A DNA stretch of 49,919 nt, taken from positions 641,589 to 691,507 of the forward strand of contig NW_003546253.1 of NCBI RefSeq assembly GCF_000090795.2, given 5' to 3'. Origin of the DNA: Amphimedon queenslandica (Eukaryota; Porifera; Demospongiae; Haplosclerida; Niphatidae). The translations under genes were made by a program, and so were the position numbers. Shown piece by piece: positions 1 through 15,017 of the stretch (positions are counted from its first letter, which is position 1; every line of letters starts with the position of its first letter). The notes below the pieces were generated by a model. That model saw only the letters and a list, made by a program, of their open reading frames with translations. It did not search any database and was not told where the DNA came from.

Positions 1-2117
<2,117 letters not shown>

Positions 2118-2366
2118 TTCGATGACTTCAGCTCAGCTGAGTGTAAATTTGGCTTATTTACACTTTGCAATTTTTATAAAAAATCTAATCACAAAGTGGG
2201 TGGAGTATGTCATTTGACCACGCCTTTGAGGTTAACGGTTTGTGTACGGATTAATTTTCTCCGGATATTTTATTAGACCTGTGTGTGTGCACCCTATCTT
2301 CTTCTCTCTCTTTCCTATCTGTCTCGTTCTTTTATTTCTGTCGCGCTAGCTCTAGATCCCTAAGAC
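2118..2366. promoter_or_regulatory. Divergent intergenic region between ABCC4-like gene and DIP2
   Basis: The two start codons are about 250 bp apart and face away from each other, so both core promoters and 5' leaders must fit here unless upstream non-coding exons exist. The side next to DIP2 is pyrimidine-rich (2280-2340). I see no convincing TATA box placed for either gene. A palindromic TCAGCTCAGCTGA lies near 2127. Confidence 0.6.
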
Positions 2367-3658
2367 ATGGCTAGCGTTGAACTTCACGGGGTGCCCCCTG
2401 ACGTGCTAGAAAAGATAAGAGCGCTAGAGGAAGAACTAAACGAAGGTGGGTAGCCCTTTATGATTGCCCTCAGTGTCCCTTTTAATGTAATTGGATATTC
2501 TTTTGAGAATTAGGTCTTGTTAGTCTTTAATGTGCTCCCCTATACAATGAAGCTTTATTTGTTCATAATATTATACAATACCATTAATGTAGCTTTATGT
2601 CAACAGATTGTGTTATGTTTATATGCCCTTGTGTCTTACTGATGTGACGAATGACTCTTTTAAAGTTGTATGGTTTTCTGTCTGGCCATTGTCTAGCCTA
2701 TCCATACTCTGTATCTTATCCTCAATCAAACTGTAAACTACCCTATAATCATATTAATTATATACATGTACTTTCGACACTTTAATCTTGCTAATTATAA
2801 TAATTGGTGCTTCATTTTGATTCATTTGCATCTCCATGTACATGCATAACTTGCTTCACATTCTCTTCACAGGCGACATTACTCAGCAGGGCTTCGAGAA
2901 GAAGAAAGCTAAACTCCTTGCGCCTTACCTGACCATATCAGGTATCAGTATCCATTATATGTCATAGTCCTATTTGTTGTGTACATGTAGATGGTACTGG
3001 GTCTCTGGGTAGTAATTCGTCGGGTCGTTCGTCTTCTCCTCAACCTCCTGCTTACGTTGAACACGATTCACATCAACATCATGTAGAATCGCGTAAGTTT
3101 GTAGTCTATAATTATTATTGTACAGGAATGATAATGTGAAGATTATGATGAGAGAGAGAGAGAGAGGGAAAGTAGAGAGAAAAGCTACTTGTAGGTTAGT
3201 AAACTGAGTATGTACATGTATGTATGTATATACTTGGTTTATCAAGTTACGTGCATATACGTTTATATGAAAGAGAATTTATAATTTTGTTTTACTTATG
3301 TTATTTACTGATAGCAATGTTTATTGTTTTTTGCAATCATAATTATTGCACCCAAATACGGTAGAGTATTCAGTATGGAATACATCTTCATTATAAAAGG
3401 TCAACATTTTTTGTATTCATAGAAAAGTGAATTCAAACTTCATTCATTAGCATGTGTGTGAATATGGTAATTTAATTTTATATCGATCGGACTTGTTTAC
3501 TATCTTAATGTTATTTTTTATTATTGGTATCAAGCAGCTGCTGTTGTCTTGCCAATTGCCACTCAATTACATATGCACACATCTCCTACCATAATCAAAT
3601 CATAGTACATCATGGTGACCGGGACAGTAGTGAATCTCACTCTCTCTCTCTCACTCAC

Positions 3659-3698
<40 letters not shown>

Positions 3699-4355
3699 AG
3701 ATGCCAGGTCAGCCATGGTACAGGCTGCTTTGGAAAGGAACAGGCATGAGCATGGGCCTGAGTTACAGCCGATGTCATTCCGTCGTAACACCGGTGGTCT
3801 GGTACCACTCCTCTCAGTGTCTCCTTCCCCTAGCTCTGAGGCTCTCTCGCAAGAGAGTAGAGGAAGCAGCTTTGGAGGAGGAGGAGGATCAGGATCTCTT
3901 ACTCACGTATGCTTAAAGGCTCTCATGTTTAATATTTCATGTCTTCTCTCTCTTGTTTATTGTAGGGTGTTGCTCCTCCTACTGCTCCCAAGCCGCGTAG
4001 AGCTCCAGCAAGACCTCAAAATGGTGTGTACATATAGATTACACTGTATCGTGTGATAGTCACATGACTTTTATTAATAGTTGAAGGTATGACTGGTGGA
4101 GGAGGAGGCCCTGGGGCTGCCAAAGGAGGCGTGTCACACAAGATTCAACAGCTCCTGAACACATTAAAGAGACCCAAGAAGAACCGGAGACCTATTGAGG
4201 AATATTTCAGAGACGAAGATATAGCAGGTTAGTGATCCAGTGTTGAGTACATGTACATGTACATCTGAGAATGGAATAATAAATCCAACAATAGCATTTG
4301 ATTGTCATGAAATACATGTACCTTTGTGCTAGTGTTCTTGATTATGACTTTAAAA

Positions 4356-4400
<45 letters not shown>

Positions 4401-7400
4401 TTTTGTTTGTAGAGGCTAGACCTGCTGAAGATCCTTCAGCCCCCAGACCTGTTGGCCCAACAATGCAGCCTGTGTCTGGCGTACCACTGGAGGTAATGCA
4501 GACATCACAAAAATAAACTCTTCTCTCTAGCTATCACACACATTTTGCTTCATTTCTATTACTCATTACCATTATTCCATTATTATAATTCTTGCTCCAT
4601 TTGGTAAATTATATTATTAATATTTCTTAGAGTCGTCAAGATTGGCACCGTAATCTTGAAGCGGCCATACAGCACCATAGCTCCACACTTGGGAAGCATC
4701 CTGCTATATCTGTCGTTGATAGTCACGGAAAGGCATCAGTTGCTTGCACTTATAGTACGATAACATTTTAATTTATGCACACAATCATGTACTGGTATAT
4801 TGTAACTACATGTATATGTATTTGCATGTATGCATCATTTATGTACATATTAATTGTCCCCTATCTTGTTTACATATAGTTCTATATTTACTACCAAAAG
4901 TGTTACTACAGTATCTACTCTTATTTCTTTTCTCCCTTATAATTTTACTTTACATCTGTCATGTGTGTCATTCCCACTCACTCTCCTCCTCCTCTTATTA
5001 TTATTATTATTTTATTATTATTATTATTATTATCATTATTATTATTATCATTATTATTATTGTTATTATTATTAGGTAAACTGGCTCTCAGGTCACAGAA
5101 AGTGGCTCATTTCTTGCTCAACAAGTTAGGAGGTGGTAAACAAATCCAACCTGGTGACAGAGTAAGTGTGTACTGTACATACACAGGTACATTCCTAGCA
5201 TTTAAGTTGTATTGTAGATATAATGTGTACATCATTTTTTATTTATCTTCAATTCTTCATAATTACAGTGCATGCATTCATCTACAATGTATATGTACAT
5301 GTACATGTACATGTATATGTATAATATTACTGTAGAATAATTATGTGTATGTATTATATACTCAAGGCTATCATATATAGTACAGTTCCAGTTTAAATAT
5401 ACATGTATATATACATTTATGTCTTACAATATATCATTTTTAAAGTTTAGTAGTAATAGTTGTATCAGTCCACCTGTTGCTTTTGTTCTATGCAGCATGT
5501 GTGTGTGTATCTTTGTATTTGTGTGTGTGTTGTATGATGTTATGAATATAATCTGCAGATTCATGCTGTTGGTTTAGTCACATCCAGTTAGTTCTATTAC
5601 CTTAAATGCATGTACATGTATGTGTCACATGACATCAAACACTAGTCATATGATATTATTAGAAATTTAGAATCAGATTTTATTATTTAAACACACCGGT
5701 AATATGTTACTCTATGTTATGATTTAGGTTGCTCTTGTGTTCAGAAATGATGAAGCTGCTACTTTTGCCAGTGCTTTCTGGGGTTGTCTGTATGCTGCTA
5801 TCATACCAGTTGCAATTCATCCTCCTTTATCAAGAGATGTAAGATCACTCCCTCTCTTTCTCTTTAATATTTTGATTGCTAATAAATTCGTCTGTTAATT
5901 TCACCCATTGATGTTTATTGATTTGTTGACTGACAAATAATTGATTGTGTTTGTTAACATTTTAAACAATTGTTTACATTTCAACCTTTCCCTCCCTCCC
6001 TCCCTCTCTCATGTACTGCCTCTACTTTAACTTTGTCCTCCAACTTTCCTTTATTTCTTAACTCCTTCTCTCTTTGTTATCATAGGATCCTGGTGGACAA
6101 CAGATAGGATTCTTATTAAACAGTTTAGGAGTAACTGTTGCCATAACTAGTGACACTACTGTCAAGTCACTGCCTAAAGAGGAAGGAAAGGACTTCATTA
6201 TTCACTTTAAAGGTAACATTATCCAGATTAGCATTTTAATAATTAATTTTGAATATTAATACAATTTTAGCTGCTATCACACACAGCAGACTGTAATGAT
6301 AACATCTATAGTTTCTGTGTTGATGTATACATGTACATTTAAACTAATAAAATGTAGTAAGTATAAACAATATTACATCAGAGCTGGTACATAAGTGTAT
6401 ACAGCTCCTCTTAGTCCTCGTTTTGTTAGAGGACAAGTTGTTTAGTGCTTTGTTAGGTACATGTACCCCTTGTCATTTCATTCACATTATGACATGCATG
6501 TGCTATTGTATGAATAATAACAATAATATTATACTTTATATATATATATATAAATACTGTTTTCTAAGTCTTATAATTTTAAACAGTTCCTATAATGTTT
6601 TATTGCAATAATTACAGCTTTAATTTTATTATGATAATTACTCTTCCTGTATATTAGGCTGGCCCAGATTGACTTGGTTTTCCATTGATCATCTTCCTAA
6701 GCCGTCGCGTGATTTCACTCCGCCTCCCCGCCCCTCCCCTGACACCACCGCTTACATTGAGGTACCAATACTACAGTGTATATTAAATTAACTTGGTATT
6801 ATGTTATGAAAAATTAATATTAAACTTACTAGCATTCGTTTTGGGCTTTTCTTATAACTTGTGAACATCATTCATGTTGTATTAGTGTGAAATCTTCAGT
6901 AATTTTATATAACAATCTTTATTTTATTACCAAGGAAGCAAAAAGCCACAACTATAGTTTGTGCCAAATTATCTTAGAGATGCTTTTAGTACATACCCTA
7001 TACTTATATGCATGTGCATGTACATGTACATGTACATGTATTAGCTGTTTTCCTACTACCTCCTTTCCTTTATAGTTTACTACTGCTAAGGATGGCTCAG
7101 CTCTTGGTGTGACAGTCACTCGTGGTGCATTGCTGACTCATTGTAGATCACTCACAACTGCCTGTCAATACAAAGAAGGTTTGTTTACACGACATTATAG
7201 GTATAGCCTGTTTGTTTTGGGCATGGCAGGCATGTTTAGCTTCCTTCTCATGTAAATATCTCTCTCTTGTTTACTCTAATTTGGTTATGCATTATTACCT
7301 ATATTACATGTAGGTGAAGTGGTTGTGTGTACTGAAGACCCAAAGAGGTCCATTGGACTCTGGCATGGAATTATGGCTGTGAGTTTATATGCATCACATT

Positions 7401-8964
7401 GGACACTTAGCTCTGCATGCCCTTATGTACATGTACATGTACATGTACATACATGCACGGATGTTCTTTATGTAACCAATTTTGATATTATTGATGCCAA
7501 GAGTAGATGTTGATAGCCTCTTTAACTGTTTTGTTGTCATTTTAACTATTATGCATGCATATACTTATACTTCTTTTCTTTCCCCCATCTTTTTATTTCC
7601 ATTATTTTCCTTTTTCTTAATACATTCTTTCTCTCTTCTCTCCTCTCATCCCCAGGCTGCTTACAATGGTCTCCATGTCGTCTTTGTTCCTCCTACAGTG
7701 ATGGCAACACTCCCCACTGTCTGGCTACACATGATCACAAAGCAGAAAGGTATATAGACAGTCATTCTTCCATTATAAGCTTGCATGAGAGACAAACAGA
7801 GATACACGCTCTTTTATGGGTATTATTATTTGTATATGAAGTAGGTTTGTCTACTTAATACTGTGCCTCATTTTGTAGCTTGTGCCAGCACATTTCTGCT
7901 TAATTGTCTATAATGCAAGTTTAATTGGAAAATTACTATCATTTTGTTGCTATCAGTATATCATCATGTGACATTATGTACATGTATTTCCTTTTATGTA
8001 GCTACGTCTGTTATCAGCTCATCCCATTCTATAAGTGCTTGCATATCGCTCTCACAGCATAAAGAAATGAGAGATCTCAAACTGGACAATGTTAGGATGA
8101 TTTTGCTTGATGATGGCGTTAATCCATGTAAGTTATTCCTCACACCTAGTACATGTACATGTACATCTCTTGTGTGTGGATTGCTGCTAAAGGAGACATT
8201 TTCACCAATTCTGTTAATCATTTTGTCATTTACGAAAATGTTTCTGATGAAATCATATACCATTATGAAATATACATGTACATACATGCATGTACATGTA
8301 CTGTATTTCATATATAATATATTTAATGTGCTCTTTTTCTCTCCTCTCTCTTTCTTGTTGTTAGGGTCACTTGCTTCCAGTGACATGTTTTTTGAAGCTT
8401 TTACTGTCAAAGGTTTGAACAGGGAAGCACTCTGCCCTTGTGCTGGCTCACCAGAAACACTCACTCTATCACTGAGAAGGTAATTCACATCTCTCTCCCT
8501 CCCTCCTCTCACCCTCTCCCTTTCCCCCATAGGCCCTCTCCCAATACTCCCAGTGGACGTGGTGTGATGTCTATATCAGGATTAAGCTATGGTGTAGTCC
8601 GTGTGGAAGAGCCAGGCAGTATAACCTCACTCACGTTACAAGATGTTGGTCTAGTGATGCCTGGAGGTCTGTCTATACATTTATACTTGTGCATATACTG
8701 TACATGTGCAGTATACAATACATATATATGTACATGTACATATGATATTAAATGGGGTACATGTACATGATGTATTTCCCTCCTTAAATGTATTATGTAT
8801 AATAGTATAATAGTGCCTATGGTTTGTTTATTGAGTGATAGATGAGTTATCATTGATGGGGTATGTTAGTTTAAGCAATTTAACCGTATGTACATTCTTT
8901 GTGCTGGTACTTGGTAGTGCTATTCAGTAAGTATCACCATTGAGTCGTGTACAATCGTAAGGGT

Positions 8965-9038
<74 letters not shown>

Positions 9039-12000
9039 CATTTGTTGTGTCTGTACTCTTAACCTCATCCTCATGTAGTCTGAAACCTAATAATCATTTC
9101 TGATATTATAATTACTTTTGGGAAAAACAGAAAACATTAAAAATAGATATATGAATAAATTAAAGCATGTACACTCGTTGATATTATTATTATAATAATC
9201 ATCATTATTATTATTATTATTGTCATTATCATTATTTTATTGTTGTTCTGTTATTATCTATAGCTCGTGTTGCCGTTATCAAAATAAATGGCTTACCTTA
9301 TTTATGTAAAACTGATGAGGTTGGTGAGATTTGCGTACAGACAACAGCAGCTGGCTCAACTTATTGGGGCCTTCAAGGGAAATCAACAAACACATTCAAG
9401 GTAATAATAGATTAGAAACACAAATATGCATAATTTTATGCTTTAGCATTAAAGTATAAGTGTATATATTCATGCAATAAAGTGAATAAACTATGATTTG
9501 TAATGATACCAAAGTTTCCCAAATGCCATAGCAATATTCTCAATGGTGTTACTAAAGGATTGTTATGTTGTATCAATGTTTTGTCCTTGAGTTATGGTCA
9601 TATGTATTTGTTGGATTAGTTGAACAATGATAAAGTATTTCTGTTTTAATTTTATTTGGTTCAGAATTATTGTGTTTCTGAAGACAGCATGACTCCATAT
9701 ACATAGATATGAGCCTCTTATTTTGTAGCTGTCTCCTATACATTTCCTCTATCTTTCCCTCCTATTATTCTCTCTTCTCTTTCTCTCCTTCTTCATTTCT
9801 CTTATTCTATTGTATTATGTATGTGTAGGTTGATCCAATTGATGAGAATGACAGGATCATACAAGGTGGCTATGTACGCAGTGGCTTGCTTGGTTTTGTT
9901 GGTGAAGGTGGCCTCTTGTTCGTCTGTGGTAACATGAACGGGCTCATACAGATTGGAAACAGGAGGCACAACACTGAGGACCTTATTGCTACAGTAATGG
10001 CCGTTGAGCCACACGGGTTTATATACAAAGGAAGGTATAACTAATTATTATCACATTTTACCAAGAGCATCTACTCTTGATTTTACTTTTAGCATTTGAT
10101 GTGCATGTAATATTAGTGGTATATTTGTATTATTGTGATGCTATTATTGCACTTCATTAATGGGTATTTTTGTGTAGGATTGCTATATTCTCAGTGACTG
10201 TGTTAAAGGAAGAAAGAGTAGTTGTTGTGGCTGAACAGAAACCTAACTGTACCGATGAAGTGGTAGGTTAACTGTACTATACACTTGATAAAAGAAAGCT
10301 ATAGGGTTGTATGTGAATGATTGAGTCACACACTTGCAAGGGAAATCACAATAATACAAAGCAATTGCTCATTGCACTCAATTTGAATCTATTAAATTGA
10401 ATGATTTAATAATGTTTATTTTAACGTATTTAACTTTTCTAGGCCTTTACGTGGATGAATAGTGTTGTCCCTGCTGCTGAGAGCATTCATGGTATTTATT
10501 TGTACGGTATTGTACTAGTGGGACACGGAAAACTGCCTAAGGTAAGAAGAATCAGTCTTTATTCTATTGTAATATTGTGTAGAGAAATATGTTGTACTTT
10601 TATGACGTAATATTTTGTTTTTTATGATGTAGTATCCTGATGGAACTGTTCATGTTCAGGACACTAGAGCAAAGTTTATGGAGGGAAGTCTGCATCCTGT
10701 GAATTTACTGATGTGCCCTTACCAGTAAGAATGGGAAAGAGAGAATAGTTTGTACTGTATTTCATAATAATAATAATAATTCTTTTCCTTTCCTTATTAA
10801 GATGCATCAACAATCTCCCAGTCCCAAAGTCACCACCACGTAAGAGTTGATACATAATACCTAATCTATAGACAAATGTATCATTCTCTATGTAATATTT
10901 ACGTGATTTTTTTCTATACAGCAAATATTAGTGGGGCTGCACAGATCATTGGAGATTTAGTGACAGGGCGTACAAATCAAGCAGTTGCTGCTCCGTTGTC
11001 TGGCGGTGGGTCTGATGAAACTGATGGACCTTCTTTTGACTTCTTATCCGATGCACTTCAATGGAGAGCAGTCAACAGGGCTGACGATATACTTTATACA
11101 CAAGTGGACTCTAGAGTAAGAAATACTGTAATTGTAATTATTATTTTTTATACGTACATGTTCGTGTCTTTATTATTTTTATTCATACTTTTTCTATCTT
11201 TTTTAGGGCCATACAGTTAAATCTATCACAACGCTACAGTTGCACAAGAAGGCCGAGCGTATCGGTGCCTGTTTGATTGAAAAGGCTAAACTCAATTCAG
11301 GGGATCATGCTGCGCTAGTCTATTCTCCAAGTCTTGAGCTCATTGCTGCTATATATGGCTGCCTCTATGTCGGTTAGTACAACTAATAATACCTTCAGTT
11401 AGAGGTTGAAAATCATACTGAGAATAAATGAATTTATCATATTCTTACTTTGTGATTTTTCTCTTTGAAATAACACTATGATAGATTGCAATTTTGATCT
11501 AATGTCTACATTCTCTTTGTTTGCTGTAGGTGTTGTACCAGTTGTTGTAAAGCCTCCTGCCCCCTCTAATCTCTCTGGCTCACTGCCTGCTATGAAGCTA
11601 ACTGTTGAACTAAGTAACGCAAGGGCCATACTCACTGCACATAACCTGGCCAAGATACTAAAATCAAAAGTAAGGCAATGACTAATTTCTATACATAGTG
11701 TCTGTATGAAATACTAGTATTGTTAGCAATGTAAAACTACAAGATATTTTGAATGCATCTTATAGTTGATATGTCACTTACAGACTATTATTGTGTTTAC
11801 AGGAAGCCAGTCAAGTTATTGATGTGAAGTCTTTGCCTAATATTCTTGAAACCGACGAGCTCCCAAAGAAGAAACTCGACAAGTTTTACAAGCCACCGAC
11901 CCCAGAGCTTATAGCATACCTTGACTTTGCTGTGTCCACTACTGGTGTCCTATCTGGAGTGAAGGTATATTCTGTACACATTTATACAGACAATATAAGC

Positions 12001-13026
12001 ACTATAGTCTAGTATACTATAATTCCCTGAGTCTGTAAGAGAAAGGGCATACGCACATGTACATGTATATGTATTTTAATTTTAAAAGGCGGGAAGTAAT
12101 GATGTACTTTCAGGTGTAACAATATGAGTATAATTGTGTGATTGTGCATTAAACAGCTATAATAAATAATCGTCTGTATATTTTATTTTTTTAGATAACT
12201 CATGCTGCAGTATTGAGTATGTGTAGGGCTCACAGATATTGCTCTGAATTATATCCATCAAGAGACATTGCACTCTGTCTTGATCCTTATTCCGGACTGG
12301 GATTAGTTCTGTGGTGTTTCTCTGGGTATGTAATCCAGTAGTATTTCTTTTATTTAAATCAAATTTTTTTCTCTCTCTCTCTCTCTTTCTCCCTTTTCTG
12401 ATCAATTTTCTATGTATGCATGTATTAGTGTTTATGCTGGTCATACTACAGTCCTGATCAATCCTTATGATCTTGAAGTTAACCCAATGCTATGGCTAAC
12501 TGTACTTAGCTCAGGGAAAAGTGAGTCATAAACTTACATCATGTATCAATGCATGTGCATATTATTCTATTAATCTTATTCTTTCTTTCTCTCTTTCCCT
12601 AGTACGTGACACATATTGCTCTTATTCTGTTGTTGATTTGTGTATGAGGGAACTGGGCAACTCTATCGAGTCACTTCAAGTCAGTTTATATCAATTATCA
12701 TCATTTTTAATATTCATTTTTTCCTCTCTCTCTCTTTCTCTAGAGCAAGAATATCAATTTATCATCTCTCAGGTCCTGTGTCATTGTTAGTGAGGAGAGG
12801 CCAAGGACTCAACTGATCACTTCATTCTCAACTCTCTTTGGTATTGTGGGACTCCCTTCAAGAGCCGTCTCTGCTGCTTTTGGCTGCCGCGTTAATCCAA
12901 TGATCTGCTTCCAGGTTCATAGCAATTATAAATAATGATCATTATAATTATTAGTACTAATAATGAATTACCGGAGTAATACCTTGTGGTGTATAGCCTA
13001 TAGCCTAGCTCACTTACAAAAAACTG

Positions 13027-13074
<48 letters not shown>

Positions 13075-14741
13075 GTATCATTATTATCTTTTTTATTGTA
13101 TTTTAGGGTCCAAGGCAGCCTGAGAGTTCCAGTGTGTACGTGGACTCCAGGGCACTGAGATTAGACAGGTAATGGCTTATTGTTTACTGTGTTTATGTTG
13201 CTCTGTTTCATTGTGTTCTTATTTAATATATGTAGAATGGTTGTGCTGGAAAAAGGTGCACCATACAGTATGTGTCTCACAGAGTCTGCTAAGGTCAGTA
13301 CACAGAGATTAGTGTATACATGTATTTCTACATTTTAATGATCATTTTGAGGTACTTATGCTCATTTACATGTTATACAGATTGTCAATGGATGTCAAAT
13401 TGTCATTGTCAACCCAGAGACAAAGACTCCTTGTGCCCATACTGAGATTGGAGAAGTGAGTTTTGTCTAATATAACATGTACAACTTGTATTTTATTGTA
13501 TGTATTATTATTACTGCATTTATAGCCCATGGTTTTTCCAAAAAATGGCTTCGAAATCACCCCTAATTTTTATTACATTTTCTGATACATATTGGTGTAC
13601 TTATGCTGTGTAGAAAGTTTGAATCGATTCCGATAAAAATTTTTCGAGTTATGGTCATTTTAAGAAACGGGCCGTTTTATAGCCCATGGTTTTTCCCAAA
13701 AAATGGCTCCAAAATCACTCCAAATTTTTATTACATTTTCTGATGCATATTGATGTACTTATGCTGTGTAGAAAGTTTGAATCGATTCCGATAAAAAAAT
13801 TTTCAAGTTATGGTCATTTTTAGAAACGGGCTGTTTTTTGAAAATACCCAAGGCTATAGCCCATGGTTTTTTCCAAAAAATGGCCCCAAAATCACTCCCA
13901 ATTTTTATTACATTTTCTGATGCATATTGATGTTCTCATGCTATGTTGAAAGTTTGAGCTGTTTCCAACGAATATTTTTTGAGTTACAAGCATTTTATTT
14001 ACTTCAATTTTTTCAGATTTGGGTCTCGTGTATTCACAATGGCATTGGCTATTATGGACTTAAAGATTCTGTGAACGATTCCCTGACTCAAGAGCACTTT
14101 AAAGCAACACTTGTTGGTGGAATTGACATGACCGCTACGTATGCAAGGACTGGATATCTTGGATTCATGATGCCTTCAGCTTCGAGAGATGAAGCACATG
14201 ATGGTAAAGGATACATCCTCTCCCTTTCTATTCTCTCTCTTCTTTTTTAATAGCTGTTAATAACTTGTTTGTTATTGGGAGTGTTGATGAGTCATTGACT
14301 GTCAGAGGATATCGCTATCATCCTGTTGATCTTGAAGCTACGGTCATTCGTTGTCACAAGAACATCATCAATGGGTTTGTCAATCTATCATTTACTCATA
14401 GACTTAATACTGCTCTAATAATTGTCTTTTTAAGCTGTTCTACTAATAATTAAATATGCATTGTTGTACTCTCTTTCATTCATTGCAGTGTTGTATTCAC
14501 ATCAAACAAACTCCTTGTGGTAGTTGCTGAACTGAATGGAGATGAGAATGAAGCCCTTGACCTAGTTCCAGTCATAACTACCTCACTATTGGAGGAACAC
14601 CAAGTGGTGGCTGGTATTGTTGTTGTAGCTGATCCTGGAACTATACCAATTAACTCAAGAGGAGAGAAACAGAGAATACACTTACGTGATACTTTCTTAG
14701 CTGATGAGATGGACCCTATTTATGTAGCTTATAATTTGTAA
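2367..14741 (+). CDS. DIP2: Disco-interacting protein 2 (DIP2), complete, about 38 exons
   Basis: DIP2 proteins carry a DMAP1-binding-like N-terminus and two fatty-acyl-AMP-ligase-like adenylation domains, and are linked to lipid metabolism. Exon 1 is 2367-2445 and exon 2 is 2873-2941, giving ELNEGDITQQGFEKKKAKLL, the DMAP-like signature. A low-complexity Ser/Gly/Pro linker (exons 3-7) contains KIQQLLNTLKRPKK. Adenylation domain 1 starts near exon 8 (about 4631) and runs through QDVGLVMPG and RSGLLGFVGEGGLLFVCG-like sequence (exon 20, 9830-10034). Domain 2 runs from exon 25 (about 10922) with YLDFAVSTTGVLSGVK (exon 28), GCRVNPMICFQ, ARTGYLGF, RGYRYHPVDLEATVIR and a C-terminus PINSRGEKQRIHLRD ending in VAYNL and TAA at 14739-14741. 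Every exon aligned in order with human DIP2 from memory; roughly 1,500 residues. Introns are 50-800 bp and rich in simple repeats. Convergent with the IP3R-like gene. Confidence 0.95.
3651..3693 (+). repeat. (CT)n microsatellite just before DIP2 exon 4
   Basis: An almost pure CT run ends about 4 nt before the CATTAG acceptor of exon 4 (start 3701), so it forms the polypyrimidine tract of that splice site. Confidence 0.85.
4357..4400 (+). repeat. (TTA)n microsatellite in DIP2 intron 6
   Basis: A pure ATT/TTA run lies just upstream of the TTTTTTGTTTGTAG acceptor of the exon starting at 4412. Confidence 0.9.
4998..5074 (+). repeat. Interrupted (TTA)n array ending in an exon acceptor
   Basis: The array TTATTATTA... 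ends directly in TTATTAG, and that AG is the acceptor of the DIP2 exon that starts at 5075 (KLALRSQKVAHFLLNKLG). Poly-Leu/Ile/Tyr ORFs read across it are artefacts. Confidence 0.85.
8969..9038 (+). repeat. (GT)n microsatellite in a DIP2 intron
   Basis: About 70 bp of pure GT dinucleotides lie between the exon ending in LVMPG and the exon starting ARVAVIKING. No coding content. Confidence 0.95.
13023..13080 (+). repeat. (TTA)n microsatellite in a DIP2 intron
   Basis: An almost pure TTA run of about 55 bp lies upstream of the exon that begins GPRQPESSSVYVDS (about 13107). Confidence 0.9.
13515..14005 (+). repeat. Family A tandem repeat, three units, in a DIP2 intron
   Basis: Three copies of a unit start with AGCCCATGGTTTTT at 13524, 13681 and 13858 (spacing 157 and 177 bp). 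Each unit carries CCAAAAAATGGC, TTTTTATTACATTTTCTGA, a TATGCTGTGTAGAAAGTTTG block and a GATTCCGATAAAAA block. The complete unit has an extra ~20 bp around a CCAAGGCTATAGCCCATGG near-palindrome. The same unit fills an intron of the IP3R-like gene. The intron runs from 13456 to 14016. Confidence 0.9.
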
Positions 14742-14744
14742 TAG

Positions 14745-14778
<34 letters not shown>

Positions 14779-15017
14779 ATGGTGATTACTATTTGCATCA
14801 GTTTCATTCTAGTCTATTCCTTTGTTTTGTTCCTGTCCCTTGTCGGTGTGTCTGTTTGAAATTATATTATTATTAATACTTTGTACTGCACTGTCGTCAT
14901 TATTAAATTAGTTAAATTGACTGTGTTTTACATTATTTTTTCTTAATATTAATTCTTTCCACTGTGAATTATGATTGCAGAATGACATTTGGTGGAACAC
15001 ACATTCAAGCATCACTT
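14742..15017. other. Short spacer 3' of DIP2
   Basis: AT-rich sequence following the DIP2 stop, including a (TTA)n run at about 14746-14774. No canonical AATAAA is evident here; the first AATAAA hexamers on the plus strand come with the minisatellite that follows. No gene seen. Confidence 0.6.

Noticed and set aside
4298..5335. Plus-strand ORFs rich in Tyr, Leu or Ile
   Set aside because: They are translations of (TTA)n arrays in DIP2 introns; the real exons there are 4412-4491, about 4631-4754 and 5075-5161 in defined frames.
8587..8853. Minus-strand ORF over a DIP2 exon and its intron
   Set aside because: The plus-strand exon here encodes the conserved GRGVMSISGLSYGVVRV...QDVGLVMPG segment; the reverse frame has no homology.
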